From contig CANJMI010000005.1 in NCBI GenBank assembly GCA_947475525.1, positions 186,001 to 250,000 of the forward strand: DNA of 64,000 bases, read 5' to 3'. The position numbers and the translations under genes were made by a program. The stretch comes from Polyangiaceae bacterium. GTDB taxonomy: Bacteria; Myxococcota_A; Polyangia; Polyangiales; Polyangiaceae. Of the stretch, positions 1-7,495 are shown piece by piece (within the stretch, counting starts at the first letter, position 1; the number at the start of each line of letters is the position of its first letter). Under the pieces are notes generated by a model. That model saw only the letters and a list, made by a program, of their open reading frames with translations. It had not been told where the DNA came from and searched no databases.

Positions 1-1
1 C

Positions 2-235
2 GTCCGCTGGCTCATGGAGCCGCGAGGCGTCCACGTGCGCGTCGCAGCGGCCTCGGCGACGAAGGGGGCGACGGTGCTGGTCATCGGACCGGAAGGCGGT
101 TTTGCGCCGGAAGAACTCGAGCTCGCCGAGCGCCTCGGATACCTGCGCGTCTCACTGGGCTCGTTCGTGCTGCGAACGGAAACCGCGTGCGCGGCGGCGC
201 TGGGAGCGATAGCCGCCCTCACCGATGCCGGGTGA
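2..235 (+). CDS. rsmE: RsmE 16S rRNA (uracil-1498-N3) methyltransferase, C-terminal part
   Basis: Only the last 77 residues lie in the window; the 5' end is cut by the window edge. The fragment carries the SPOUT-knot signature of RsmE: a GPEGGF motif followed by an EELELAERLG helix, then SLGSFVLRTETA before the C-terminal helix. In the family these segments form the trefoil knot that binds S-adenosylmethionine. The enzyme methylates N3 of U1498 in 16S rRNA of the small ribosomal subunit, in the cytoplasm. The stop lies 4 bases before the stop of the convergent FabV-like gene. Confidence 0.9.
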   Translation, partial: VRWLMEPRGVHVRVAAASATKGATVLVIGPEGGFAPEELELAERLGYLRVSLGSFVLRTETACAAALGAIAALTDAG

Positions 236-239
236 CGGT

Positions 240-1343
240 TCAGAGCGGGCTACCGTCGAACAACTTGCTGAAGCACGCTGGAAAGTCCTCCGACGTGAGC
301 GCGTCTTTGCGTCGATGCCACTCGGGGAGGCAGCGCTGGTACGCCTCGTCGAGCCGAAGCTCCGTCTCCGGATAGGGCTCACGCCAGAGATCGATCGTCG
401 CCGCGGCTAGCTGTTCGATCGTCTGGTATTCGCCGCGTTCCTTCAAAATTTGGGCTGAAATCGCGAACATCGCGAGTCCACCTGGGATGGCGCCGAGCGC
501 CGTCGTGCACACGGCCGGATAACAGAGGCGCACCGTGCGAACGCCGAATCGCTCGCGGATCTGCTGCATCGTCTCGCGTTGAATGACCTTCGCTCCGGCG
601 AGCGGACCCATCGCGTAAACCGGATCCTCGGCCTCGTAGTCGTAATCGCAAAACGCAACGACACTCTCCCCGGGCGCGATAAGTCCAGCAGCGGCGAGGG
701 GGGCGGCCCACAAGAGTGACGACGTGCCCATGAACTTGTTGGTGCGCTCGATCTCGAGGTCCGTCGCAACCTCGACTTCGACGAGCCCAAGCTTCCGGTA
801 AGCGGCTGCGTTCGCCGCATCGGGAACTTGGAGCACGGGGTCGAATGCGACATCGACGTCCATCACCGTCGTCGGACCGTGCTGCGCGTAGCGCTTGGTC
901 GCCCCGGCTGCGATTCCGTTGATGAGGTGGACCGCGCGGAATCTCCCTTTTAACTCGCCGATGACCTCTGCGATCGTGTCCTCGCGCGTGGCGTCACGGT
1001 TGAAGTACTCGCACACGAGCCCCTCGCTCGCGGCAGCCTCACGCAGCGCGGCGACATGATGTCCGCCGATCTGCATCTTCTCGCTGTCGTAGTGAACACC
1101 GAACACGGCCGCCCGCTCGCCAAACAAGAGCTGCACCGCGAGCTGCCGCGTGATGCCGTTTGAGCCTCCGAGAATCAGCACAGCGGTGTCCGCTGCGATG
1201 CGTGCACCTCGCGGCTTCACGCGCGGAAGCTGCCGCCCGAGGAGGTCGCGTGCGACAACGGCACCTTTCTCAGCGAGCTGACTGACGAGCGCGCGACGGT
1301 CGACACCGCCGAGCGGAAGCTTCTTGAAAATCTCGAGCCCCAT
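240..1343 (-). CDS. FabV-like trans-2-enoyl-ACP/CoA reductase homologue
   Basis: This 367-residue NAD(P)-dependent short-chain reductase resembles the FabV/TER enoyl reductases. A Rossmann glycine motif, VLILGGSNGITRQL, lies near residues 55-68. The FabV-type catalytic spacing Tyr-x8-Lys is present as Y243 to K252 (motif VYAMGPLAGAK). FabV proteins are usually about 390-400 residues and have a conserved segment after the first strands. Here that region is divergent (residues 135-165, LINGIAAGATKRY), so the substrate may not be a standard enoyl-ACP. A dehydrogenase of another SDR branch is the alternative. The gene is divergent from a small winged-helix gene across about 106 bp, which may hold a shared operator. 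Confidence 0.6.
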   Translation of the reverse strand: MGLEIFKKLPLGGVDRRALVSQLAEKGAVVARDLLGRQLPRVKPRGARIAADTAVLILGGSNGITRQLAVQLLFGERAAVFGVHYDSEKMQIGGHHVAALREAAASEGLVCEYFNRDATREDTIAEVIGELKGRFRAVHLINGIAAGATKRYAQHGPTTVMDVDVAFDPVLQVPDAANAAAYRKLGLVEVEVATDLEIERTNKFMGTSSLLWAAPLAAAGLIAPGESVVAFCDYDYEAEDPVYAMGPLAGAKVIQRETMQQIRERFGVRTVRLCYPAVCTTALGAIPGGLAMFAISAQILKERGEYQTIEQLAAATIDLWREPYPETELRLDEAYQRCLPEWHRRKDALTSEDFPACFSKLFDGSPL

Positions 1344-1398
1344 AATGTTCGGGTGTCACATGGGGCCGAGCGGCTGTAAATGCGGTGCGCCCGACATA

Positions 1399-1428
1399 CT
1401 GAATGTCAGAAACTGGACAGTCGTTCAG
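1399..1428. promoter_or_regulatory. Imperfect inverted repeat between the divergent reductase and winged-helix genes
   Basis: CTGAA at 1399-1403 is answered by TTCAG at 1424-1428. Nested inside, TGTC at 1404-1407 pairs with GACA at 1417-1420. The arms are not spaced symmetrically, because GTCG is inserted on one side. The element lies 21 bases before the ATG of the winged-helix gene and about 55 bases from the reductase start. That is a natural place for an autoregulatory operator. This is a visual call only. Confidence 0.25.
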
Positions 1429-1449
1429 TACATCGTGCATCGTGCGTGG

Positions 1450-1695
1450 ATGATCACTCAAACGCAGCGCATCGTGCTTCGTGCCCTCTTCGAACTGGCG
1501 AATGCCGACCAGCCCGCGGACCTCGCGAGCGTCACCGAGCTTGTCGCCCTCGACGCGGCCGAAACCGTGGCAATTCTCGGCATGCTCGAGCGGAGCGGGC
1601 TCGCCGATGCGAGACGCTTCCGCTTGACGATGGGCGGGCTTGCGCTTGCCGTGAACACGCTTGCCCTCGAACGGCGACGTGCCCAAGCCGCCTAA
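1450..1695 (+). CDS. Small winged-helix DNA-binding-like protein
   Basis: This 81-residue protein reads as a compact winged helix-turn-helix. An N-terminal helix (TQTQRIVLRALFELA) is followed by a helix-turn-helix stretch (ASVTELVALDAAETVAILGMLE) and a short basic wing and helix. The ATG at 1450 was chosen because residues upstream in the same frame are Cys-rich and look non-coding, and this start gives a complete domain. No effector domain is present. Its divergent position suggests that it regulates the neighbouring reductase, but this is inference. Its stop overlaps the stop of bioF on the other strand by 4 bases (CTAA). Confidence 0.55.
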   Translation: MITQTQRIVLRALFELANADQPADLASVTELVALDAAETVAILGMLERSGLADARRFRLTMGGLALAVNTLALERRRAQAA

Positions 1696-2846
1696 CGTCC
1701 ACCGAGCGGGAGGACGGCTAAGAGCCGCTCGACCGTGAACGCCACGTCGGCGTCGCTCAAAAGCGCGTGCAACGTGATGCGCAATCGGGACGTTCCGACG
1801 GGCACCGTCGGAGGCCGGATCGCTTGGACGAAGAGGCCCTGGTCGAGCAACCGATCGCGGAGGTCGATCGCTCGCCGTTGGTCACCGACGAACCACGGCA
1901 CGATGGGCCCTTGCGAAGGCACGAGCGGTGCACCGGCAGCGGCAAGCTCCGCTCGAACGCGACCGACGATTGCATCGAGTCGAGCTCGGCCGGCATCGTC
2001 CGCGATCACGCGGCGAACGCGCCTTTCCGTCATGGCGCTCAGCCATGGTGAGACGCCCGTCGAGAACACGAAGCTTCGCGCACGATTCCAGAGCCAAGCC
2101 TTTAGCGGCTTCGCGCCCGCGACGAACGCACCTTGCAGACCAACGGACTTGCCGAGCGTCCCTACGAGCACATCGGGAACGATCCCCGCTTCTTTGCAGG
2201 CACCCGCGCCTCGCGGTCCGACAATACCGAGCGAGTGGGCCTCGTCGACGACGAGGGCGGCATCGAAGCTGTCACACAAGCGGCGAAGTTCCGCGAGGGC
2301 GGGCACGTCACCGTCCATGCTGAAGTACGCTTCGGTCACGACGAAGCGCCGCCGCGCCGATTGGGATGCTGCAAGCGCACGCTCCACGGCGCCAAGATCC
2401 AGATGAGGAGTCACCGTCACGCGGGCTCGACTGAGTCGGCAACCATCGATGATCGAGGCGTGGTTGAGGGCATCGGACACGATGACGTCGTCGCTCGTCG
2501 CAAGTGCCGCGAGGGTCCCGACGTTGGCCGCGTAGCCGGACGAAAAGACGAGTGCATCTTCGAGACCGACCCAATCGGCCAGAGTGCGCTCGAGCACCGC
2601 GTGAGCCTCGTACTCGCCGCTGACGAGGCGCGACGCGCCGGCCCCACTCGCGTGGGCACCGACTAGGGTGTCGGAGGCGTCAAAGGGCTCGCGTGCGTAA
2701 CCGAGGTAATCATTCGCGCAGAGCACGAGCGCGTCACCAGAATGCAACGCCGTGCGCAGAAGGTCCTGCCGTTGCAGCGCTTCGAGTTCTTCCTCGAGAT
2801 AAGCGAGCGCTCGTCGGGGTGGCGCTATTGGGTCACTCGCTGCCAC
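1692..2846 (-). CDS. bioF: 8-amino-7-oxononanoate synthase (biotin biosynthesis)
   Basis: This 384-residue PLP enzyme of the alpha-oxoamine synthase family has BioF length. Visible landmarks are the glycine-rich SGAGASRLVSG segment (about 67-77), LNHASIIDG with the cofactor-stacking histidine near 129, DEAHSLG (201-207), and the PLP-lysine motif GTLGKS with Lys near 233. BioF condenses pimeloyl-ACP or -CoA with L-alanine to give KAPA, the first committed ring-forming step of biotin synthesis. The GTG start at 2846 overlaps the end of the upstream ZapA-like gene by 14 bases and matches the family N-terminus; the frame stays open further upstream but does not look coding. No other bio genes are adjacent. 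2-Amino-3-ketobutyrate CoA ligase is a close relative, so the exact substrate is inferred. Confidence 0.82.
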   Translation of the reverse strand: MAASDPIAPPRRALAYLEEELEALQRQDLLRTALHSGDALVLCANDYLGYAREPFDASDTLVGAHASGAGASRLVSGEYEAHAVLERTLADWVGLEDALVFSSGYAANVGTLAALATSDDVIVSDALNHASIIDGCRLSRARVTVTPHLDLGAVERALAASQSARRRFVVTEAYFSMDGDVPALAELRRLCDSFDAALVVDEAHSLGIVGPRGAGACKEAGIVPDVLVGTLGKSVGLQGAFVAGAKPLKAWLWNRARSFVFSTGVSPWLSAMTERRVRRVIADDAGRARLDAIVGRVRAELAAAGAPLVPSQGPIVPWFVGDQRRAIDLRDRLLDQGLFVQAIRPPTVPVGTSRLRITLHALLSDADVAFTVERLLAVLPLGGR

Positions 2847-3306
2847 GTTCTTTTTCGGCCGGGCGCGAGCGCGCCTTGTCCGTGCGCACGACGTCACGCA
2901 ACCTATCGACTGTAACGTCGGGCAGCGGGCGGCGCGGTTTCGGCTCTTCGCGGAAACGCTTACGGGGCGCGCCTCTCCCCTCGATCGACACGTCACCGTG
3001 CCTCTCGAGTGCAAGGTCGTCGCTGGTCGACAGAACGCCGTCGACGCGCTCGAGCAGCTTCGCCAACGTCGTGCGGGCACGGTCCGCAAGGGTGCGGGCG
3101 CGCGTGCGTTCTTCGTGGACCTCGTGGGCGAGCGCGATCGCGACGAGAAGGATCGCCTGTTTGGTGACCGGGCGACCGGGCTTCAAGATCGTCCCGAGGC
3201 GCTCCTCGACCATCGCCGCCAGCATCGCGAGCTCATCATCCGCGGCGGAGGTGACGACGCGGCACGTCATCCCCGCAACGTTGAGATCCACCCCCCGACT
3301 TGCCAT
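2833..3306 (-). CDS. zapA: ZapA-like cell division protein
   Basis: Residues 1-90 match the ZapA pattern: a short beta N-terminus (RGVDLNVAGMTCRVVTSAADDE) is followed by the AMLAAMVEERL helix and a long helix with AILLVAIALAHEV, typical of ZapA dimerisation. ZapA binds FtsZ and bundles protofilaments at the division ring. The protein has 157 residues against about 100 in most ZapA proteins. The extra C-terminal 65 residues are Arg/Lys/Glu-rich and low in complexity. The ATG at 3306 is preferred; a GTG six codons upstream is possible. The gene overlaps the bioF start by 14 bases. Confidence 0.65.
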   Translation of the reverse strand: MASRGVDLNVAGMTCRVVTSAADDELAMLAAMVEERLGTILKPGRPVTKQAILLVAIALAHEVHEERTRARTLADRARTTLAKLLERVDGVLSTSDDLALERHGDVSIEGRGAPRKRFREEPKPRRPLPDVTVDRLRDVVRTDKARSRPAEKERGSE

Positions 3307-3369
3307 CAGGCGGGAAGCTACCACGAGTGCGCGCCCATGTAAGCGCAGGTTGTCGCCCCTACGAAGGGC

Positions 3370-4107
3370 TCATTCGCAGGTCGCGCCGCTCGAGTCCTTG
3401 CAGACGAATTTCCCGCCGGTCGCGGCCTTGATCTCGCGGCAGTCGTGGGGGACATCTTGCCCCCTTTTGCACGCGAAGTTGAGGTCATCCTGGCATGAGG
3501 TCGGCCGCACCTCGGCGATGCACGGAATCTTGTTCGCGCGGTCGCCGCACACGAAAATCGGGAAGTCGAAGACGCCGCTCTTTACGTCGGTGCCCCCGAG
3601 GGTGATGCCATGGACCGAAATGCGCGCGACGACGAAGACGCCTTGAGGCCCGTGCTGGTTCAACACGGCATCGACCGTATTCGCGGTGAGGATCGGATTG
3701 ACTTCGACCAGGCCGAAGCTCGGCGTCGTGTCGGAGGCGTGGTCGACGAAACCTGAGCCGGGGACCGTAAACGAGTCGACTTGAACTGCACCATCGTAGA
3801 TCTCAACGGCCGTCTCGTAGAACTGAACGCGTGACGTCTCAGGGCGCAACCGGGCCGCGTCGCCTCGCGGGACCATCTGATTGCCGACCAAGAAGAACTG
3901 CCGGTAGGTGGTCGCGAGCACCGCGTCGAGGGTCCCTGAAAAGAGCGCCGGCCCGCTTGGATCGGGAGCCACGACGCACTTGTCTTCGGGATCGGGCACA
4001 GGAACTTGTCGAATGAAGAGGGTCTGACCGTTGTCGGCGCAGCCCGCGCCAAACAACAAGGCCGTCAATCCGAGAACGACCGCAACGCCGCAGAGATGGT
4101 TCTTCAT
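3370..4107 (-). CDS. Hypothetical lipoprotein
   Basis: The 245-residue product starts with a lipoprotein signal peptide: a short basic start, a hydrophobic VAVVLGLTALLF core, then lipobox GAGC with Cys at about residue 22. The mature part is a predicted beta-rich domain followed by a C-terminal section with six cysteines (CGDRANKIPC, SCQDDLNFAC, DCREI, CKDSSGATCE), which suggests disulphides outside the cytoplasm. I recognise no family. It sits between aroK and zapA in a minus-strand series with gaps of about 50-60 bases. Confidence 0.6.
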   Translation of the reverse strand: MKNHLCGVAVVLGLTALLFGAGCADNGQTLFIRQVPVPDPEDKCVVAPDPSGPALFSGTLDAVLATTYRQFFLVGNQMVPRGDAARLRPETSRVQFYETAVEIYDGAVQVDSFTVPGSGFVDHASDTTPSFGLVEVNPILTANTVDAVLNQHGPQGVFVVARISVHGITLGGTDVKSGVFDFPIFVCGDRANKIPCIAEVRPTSCQDDLNFACKRGQDVPHDCREIKAATGGKFVCKDSSGATCE

Positions 4108-4159
4108 AGTTCCGCAGTCCAAAGTGTATCGACTTCAATCGACGACGGCAAAAAAGCGT

Positions 4160-4705
4160 TTACGAGCGTTGCCCGACCCACGACTCCTTGACAGCTTCGA
4201 CGACCAAGTCGATCGAAAGACCATCGGTCGAGACCTGTGCGTGCGCCTCGCCGTAAGCCGCGGCGCGGTCTCGGGAAAGTTCGTGAATTGCGGCTTCGGG
4301 GTCGTCGCCAAGAAGGGGGCGGTTCGTGCCGCGAACTCGAGCGAAAAGGGTCTCCCGCGACGCGTGGAGAACGATCACGAAGGAGCGTCGAAGGGCTTCC
4401 TCTCGGAGCGCGTCATCGAGCAGCGTGCCACCACCGAGCGAGACCACGCGCGGCCCCGAAAACGCTAGTAGACGGCGCAATTCGATTGCCTCCATCGAGC
4501 GAAAGTCCGCCTCGCCGTGCGCCACGAAGGCCTCGTGAACCCGGAGCCCGGTCGCGGCCTCGATGCACTCGTCGAGGTCGTCGAATGGCAAGCCGAGCGT
4601 GCGAGCGAGCGCTCGGCCGATGGTGGTTTTTCCAGCGCCCATGAATCCCCAGAGGCAAAGGATCGGTCGTGCTCGCGGCTCGTCACGTGGGGCTCGGGTT
4701 GGCAT
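4160..4705 (-). CDS. aroK: Shikimate kinase
   Basis: This 181-residue kinase transfers phosphate from ATP to the 3-hydroxyl of shikimate, the fifth step of the chorismate pathway. The Walker A motif GFMGAGKT lies at residues 20-27, followed by the shikimate-binding DLDECIE (43-49), the RSMEAIELRRL helix after the conserved FR, the GGGT loop (VVSLGGGTLLD) and the lid motif RGTNRPLL. All diagnostic motifs are intact. The ATG at 4705 overlaps the TGA of the upstream L,D-transpeptidase by one base (TGATG), so the two are probably translationally coupled. No other aro genes are adjacent. Confidence 0.93.
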   Translation of the reverse strand: MPTRAPRDEPRARPILCLWGFMGAGKTTIGRALARTLGLPFDDLDECIEAATGLRVHEAFVAHGEADFRSMEAIELRRLLAFSGPRVVSLGGGTLLDDALREEALRRSFVIVLHASRETLFARVRGTNRPLLGDDPEAAIHELSRDRAAAYGEAHAQVSTDGLSIDLVVEAVKESWVGQRS

Positions 4706-6009
4706 CAGCGCACCCGCACCGGCGTGCCTCCATCGAGCCGCGTAGGCAGAGCGGCCGACCAGCCGCTCGGGACGACGGGGCCGGTGAACGCGAAGAGAAA
4801 CGCCGCGTCGGACGGGGCGACGTTGACACAACCATGGCTTCGAACGTGGCCGAAGCTGCGGTGCCAAAAGGCCGCGTGGATTCCTACGCCTTTGGCGAAG
4901 AACTGCACGTACGGGACGTCTTCGATGCGGTAGTAGCTCGACGCGCTCTCGTCCTCGAGGTTGTCCATCGTGGTTGCGAGCAGTTTTACCCAAATCCGGT
5001 GCAGCCCAAGCGGTGTGGAGAGCGGCGAGCCTTCTTTTCCGCGCCCCGTAGACACGAGCGTCGCGAAACGGGGCCGGTCCCCCTCGTAGGCGACGAGGGT
5101 CTGACTCGCGAGGTCGATGTCGAGCCAACGTGAGCCGCGCGCGATGCGTTCGTCGGCCGGCGGCTCCGCGCGAGTGGGGTGACGCACGTCGCTCGAGCGA
5201 ATCCAAACTTCAGCGTCGATGCGTGCATAAGCGGAGAACGGGGTGCGCACTTCCTCGAACCATCCGACGCGCTCGAAGCGTGCCTTTGCATGACCCGTCG
5301 GCACAAAAGTCGAGCCAACGCGGCGGTAGAGGGGCGCGCGATCGACGACGACCCAGGCGAAAGAGAGGTCCCGTTCGGCCTCCGTAAGCTCGCTTCCGCG
5401 AAAAGTGGAGGGTCGTGCAGGGACGAATTCCGCAAGGCGCACCCACAAGCCGCGGCGGGTCCGCGCGTAGCGTTCACCTTGAACGATGCGTTCTTGGACG
5501 ACGGCAATTGCAAACCCTTCGTCGAACTCAAACGCGGGCTCAGCGACGTCGAACTCAAGCAAGTTGCGATAGCCGCGAGCACCTGAGGGGCCGGCAAAAT
5601 AGTATCGAAACGGGAGCCCGTCGCCGCTGGGCGCGGTCGGTAGAAACCACGGGGGTGCAGGCCGGGTCGAGAACGCGACCACATCACTGCAGAGCCAGGC
5701 CTCGGGGCCGACCTGAAACCAAGCAGACCGGCAACCGGTCCCGAGTTGCGCGGCGAACGCAGGCAGCGACCCACCCTCGGCGACGGAGCCTCGGCGAGGT
5801 GCGCTCGAAGTTGGAGCAAAGTGGAGCGACTGTTCGCCTTCCTGCACGTGCAACGAGCTCGGCCAAGGTTGAACCGGAATCGGAGACCAAGGCGGAAGGG
5901 CAAGCCGCACGCTGTCAGGAGCATCTTCCGCCCGCGCCGTACCAACGACCAACGAGGCCGCCAGCACGCTAGCGCAACGACGACGCCAACGGTGATGGCC
6001 CGAAGCCAT
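4705..6009 (-). CDS. L,D-transpeptidase (YkuD domain), secreted
   Basis: The 434-residue protein has a basic N-terminus, a hydrophobic ASVLAASLVVGTARA signal peptide and a long N-terminal region without a recognised fold. The C-terminal half is a YkuD domain, recognisable from WLDIDLASQTLVAYEG, TPLGLHRI and the catalytic motif HVRSHGCVN, with Cys near 394. Such enzymes form 3-3 cross-links in peptidoglycan or attach lipoproteins to it. The ATG at 6009 is preferred over one 13 codons upstream because it begins directly at the signal peptide. The next gene, aroK, overlaps its stop codon. Confidence 0.85.
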   Translation of the reverse strand: MASGHHRWRRRCASVLAASLVVGTARAEDAPDSVRLALPPWSPIPVQPWPSSLHVQEGEQSLHFAPTSSAPRRGSVAEGGSLPAFAAQLGTGCRSAWFQVGPEAWLCSDVVAFSTRPAPPWFLPTAPSGDGLPFRYYFAGPSGARGYRNLLEFDVAEPAFEFDEGFAIAVVQERIVQGERYARTRRGLWVRLAEFVPARPSTFRGSELTEAERDLSFAWVVVDRAPLYRRVGSTFVPTGHAKARFERVGWFEEVRTPFSAYARIDAEVWIRSSDVRHPTRAEPPADERIARGSRWLDIDLASQTLVAYEGDRPRFATLVSTGRGKEGSPLSTPLGLHRIWVKLLATTMDNLEDESASSYYRIEDVPYVQFFAKGVGIHAAFWHRSFGHVRSHGCVNVAPSDAAFLFAFTGPVVPSGWSAALPTRLDGGTPVRVR

Positions 6010-6042
6010 CAAATCCGGTCGAGCTGGGGGGTCAAGCGGAGC

Positions 6043-6112
6043 GCCCAAAAGAAGAGCCGAGAGCCGTCAGGCGATGAGCCCAAAAGAAGAGCCGAGAGCC
6101 GTCAGGCGATGA
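6043..6112. repeat. 35-bp tandem repeat, two copies plus a partial third
   Basis: The unit beginning GCCCAAAAGAAGAGCCGAGA occurs at 6043-6077 and again at 6078-6112 without a mismatch. A degenerate third start, GCCCCAAAAAAGAGC, follows from 6113. The repeat fills the gap between the stop of the FHA gene (6128) and the start of the L,D-transpeptidase gene (6009), so on the minus strand it would lie in the leader between the two genes. No clear hairpin was found. Confidence 0.8.
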
Positions 6113-6127
6113 GCCCCAAAAAAGAGC

Positions 6128-7417
6128 TCACTCGACGACGAACTGGAACTCATGCTCGCAGATCGCGAACATATCACCGTGAGCGATCGGCTTACGCTGC
6201 AGACGCTGGCCGTTGAACTCGACGCCATTGGTCGAGCCCATATCGACCATGAAATACTGGCCGTTCAGACATTCGACCATCGCGTGCTGACGCGAGACAT
6301 TCGGGTCCTTGATCGTGAGATCACTGGACTGTTTTCCACGACCGATGATGAAGCGGTCCTTGTTTACCTCGGTGCGACTTCCCCGATAGTAAACAACAAG
6401 CTTCTTGCCACTGGCGAGCATCACAGGCCCGCCTGCTCCCTGTTGGGGCGGCGCGGCACCGTAAGGTTGCTGTCCAGGCGGAGCGGGAGGGGGAGCTCCG
6501 TAAGGGGACGGGGGCGGCATCATTCCGCCCATCGGTGCCCCAGGTGGCGGGGGAGGAGGAGCGCCCGGCATCATGGGGCGCTGAGGCATGTGCTGCTGCG
6601 TGGGAGCCTGATGCGCGTGCTGCTGCTGCTGAGGCATGTACGCCCCGGGCGGCGGAGGCGGAGGCGCACCCATGCCCATCGCTCCGCCATGCGGAGGCGG
6701 CGGAGGAGGAGGAGCACCGGGCATCATGGGGCGCTGCGGCATCGGCTGCTGCATCGACTGTTGCTGCGGAGGCTGCCCGTACGCGACAGGCTGCTGCATC
6801 GGCTGTTGCTGCGGAGGCTGCCCGTACGCAACAGGCTGCTGCATCGGCTGTTGCTGCGGAGGCTGTTGCTGCATGTAGCCACCGGGAGGAGGCGGAGGTG
6901 GGGGCGCGCCAGGCATCCCGGGACGCATCCCGGGAAGCGGCGGCAAGGCCCCGATCGGGGGCGCCATGCCCATTCCGGGAGAAGGCGGCCCGGGTGGTCG
7001 CGAAGCCCCTGGAGGCTTCGGCGGCATGCCAGGAAGGGGAGCCATTGGGGCGCCTTGAGGCATCATTGGTGCTGGCGGGCGCGCACCCGGCATCATGCCT
7101 GGGGGCGGCATGCCTGGGCCTGGACCATAGGCACCGGGGGGAGGAGGCGGAGGCGCGTGCGGGGCGCCTTGTGGCTGCATGCCGGGTGACGCGGCATTCT
7201 CCGGATACGGAGCGCGGGCTTGTTCGGCGGCATTCGAGCCGGTCGGGAAGGGCGAGTGCCCACCCTGCGTACGCTGTCGGGCGTACTGCTTCATCGACTC
7301 GTTGATGAGGTAGTCGACCGAGCACTCAAGGTCGCGAGCCATCTGCTCGAACGTCTCCCAAAGCACGTCGCGGCACTGGAAGTTCCGAGAACTCTTCTTG
7401 TTCGGATCGCCGCTCAT
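6128..7417 (-). CDS. Ribbon-helix-helix-like N-terminus, Pro/Gln/Gly-rich linker and FHA domain
   Basis: This 429-residue protein has three parts. Residues 10-50 (NFQCRDVLWETFEQMARDL, then CSVDYLINESMKQYARQR) read as a ribbon-helix-helix-like unit: one strand and two helices. Residues 55-330 are a linker of Pro, Gln, Gly and Met with many polyproline runs and repeated PPQQQPMQQPVAYGQ units. Residues 340-429 form an FHA domain with the canonical FIIGRG, SRQHA and STNG motifs that bind phosphothreonine. The mix suggests a phospho-dependent DNA-binding or scaffold protein, which is inference. The ATG at 7417 lies 79 bases after the HEAT-like lipoprotein gene on the same strand. The nearby FHA gene at 58.4 kb lacks the first two parts. 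Confidence 0.75.
   Translation of the reverse strand: MSGDPNKKSSRNFQCRDVLWETFEQMARDLECSVDYLINESMKQYARQRTQGGHSPFPTGSNAAEQARAPYPENAASPGMQPQGAPHAPPPPPPGAYGPGPGMPPPGMMPGARPPAPMMPQGAPMAPLPGMPPKPPGASRPPGPPSPGMGMAPPIGALPPLPGMRPGMPGAPPPPPPPGGYMQQQPPQQQPMQQPVAYGQPPQQQPMQQPVAYGQPPQQQSMQQPMPQRPMMPGAPPPPPPPHGGAMGMGAPPPPPPGAYMPQQQQHAHQAPTQQHMPQRPMMPGAPPPPPPGAPMGGMMPPPSPYGAPPPAPPGQQPYGAAPPQQGAGGPVMLASGKKLVVYYRGSRTEVNKDRFIIGRGKQSSDLTIKDPNVSRQHAMVECLNGQYFMVDMGSTNGVEFNGQRLQRKPIAHGDMFAICEHEFQFVVE
6771..6860. repeat. Two 45-bp in-frame repeats inside the FHA-protein linker
   Basis: Units at 6771-6815 and 6816-6860 differ at a single base and encode the 15-residue unit PPQQQPMQQPVAYGQ on the minus strand. Partly matching units flank them on both sides. 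As the unit is a multiple of three, copy-number change would alter linker length without a frameshift. Confidence 0.75.
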
Positions 7418-7495
7418 TCCTGAATCCACTTTCCTACCCGCACGGTTGAATGATCGAAGTGTGGCTGCCGACGTGAACCGAAGGCAAGCTTGGCG

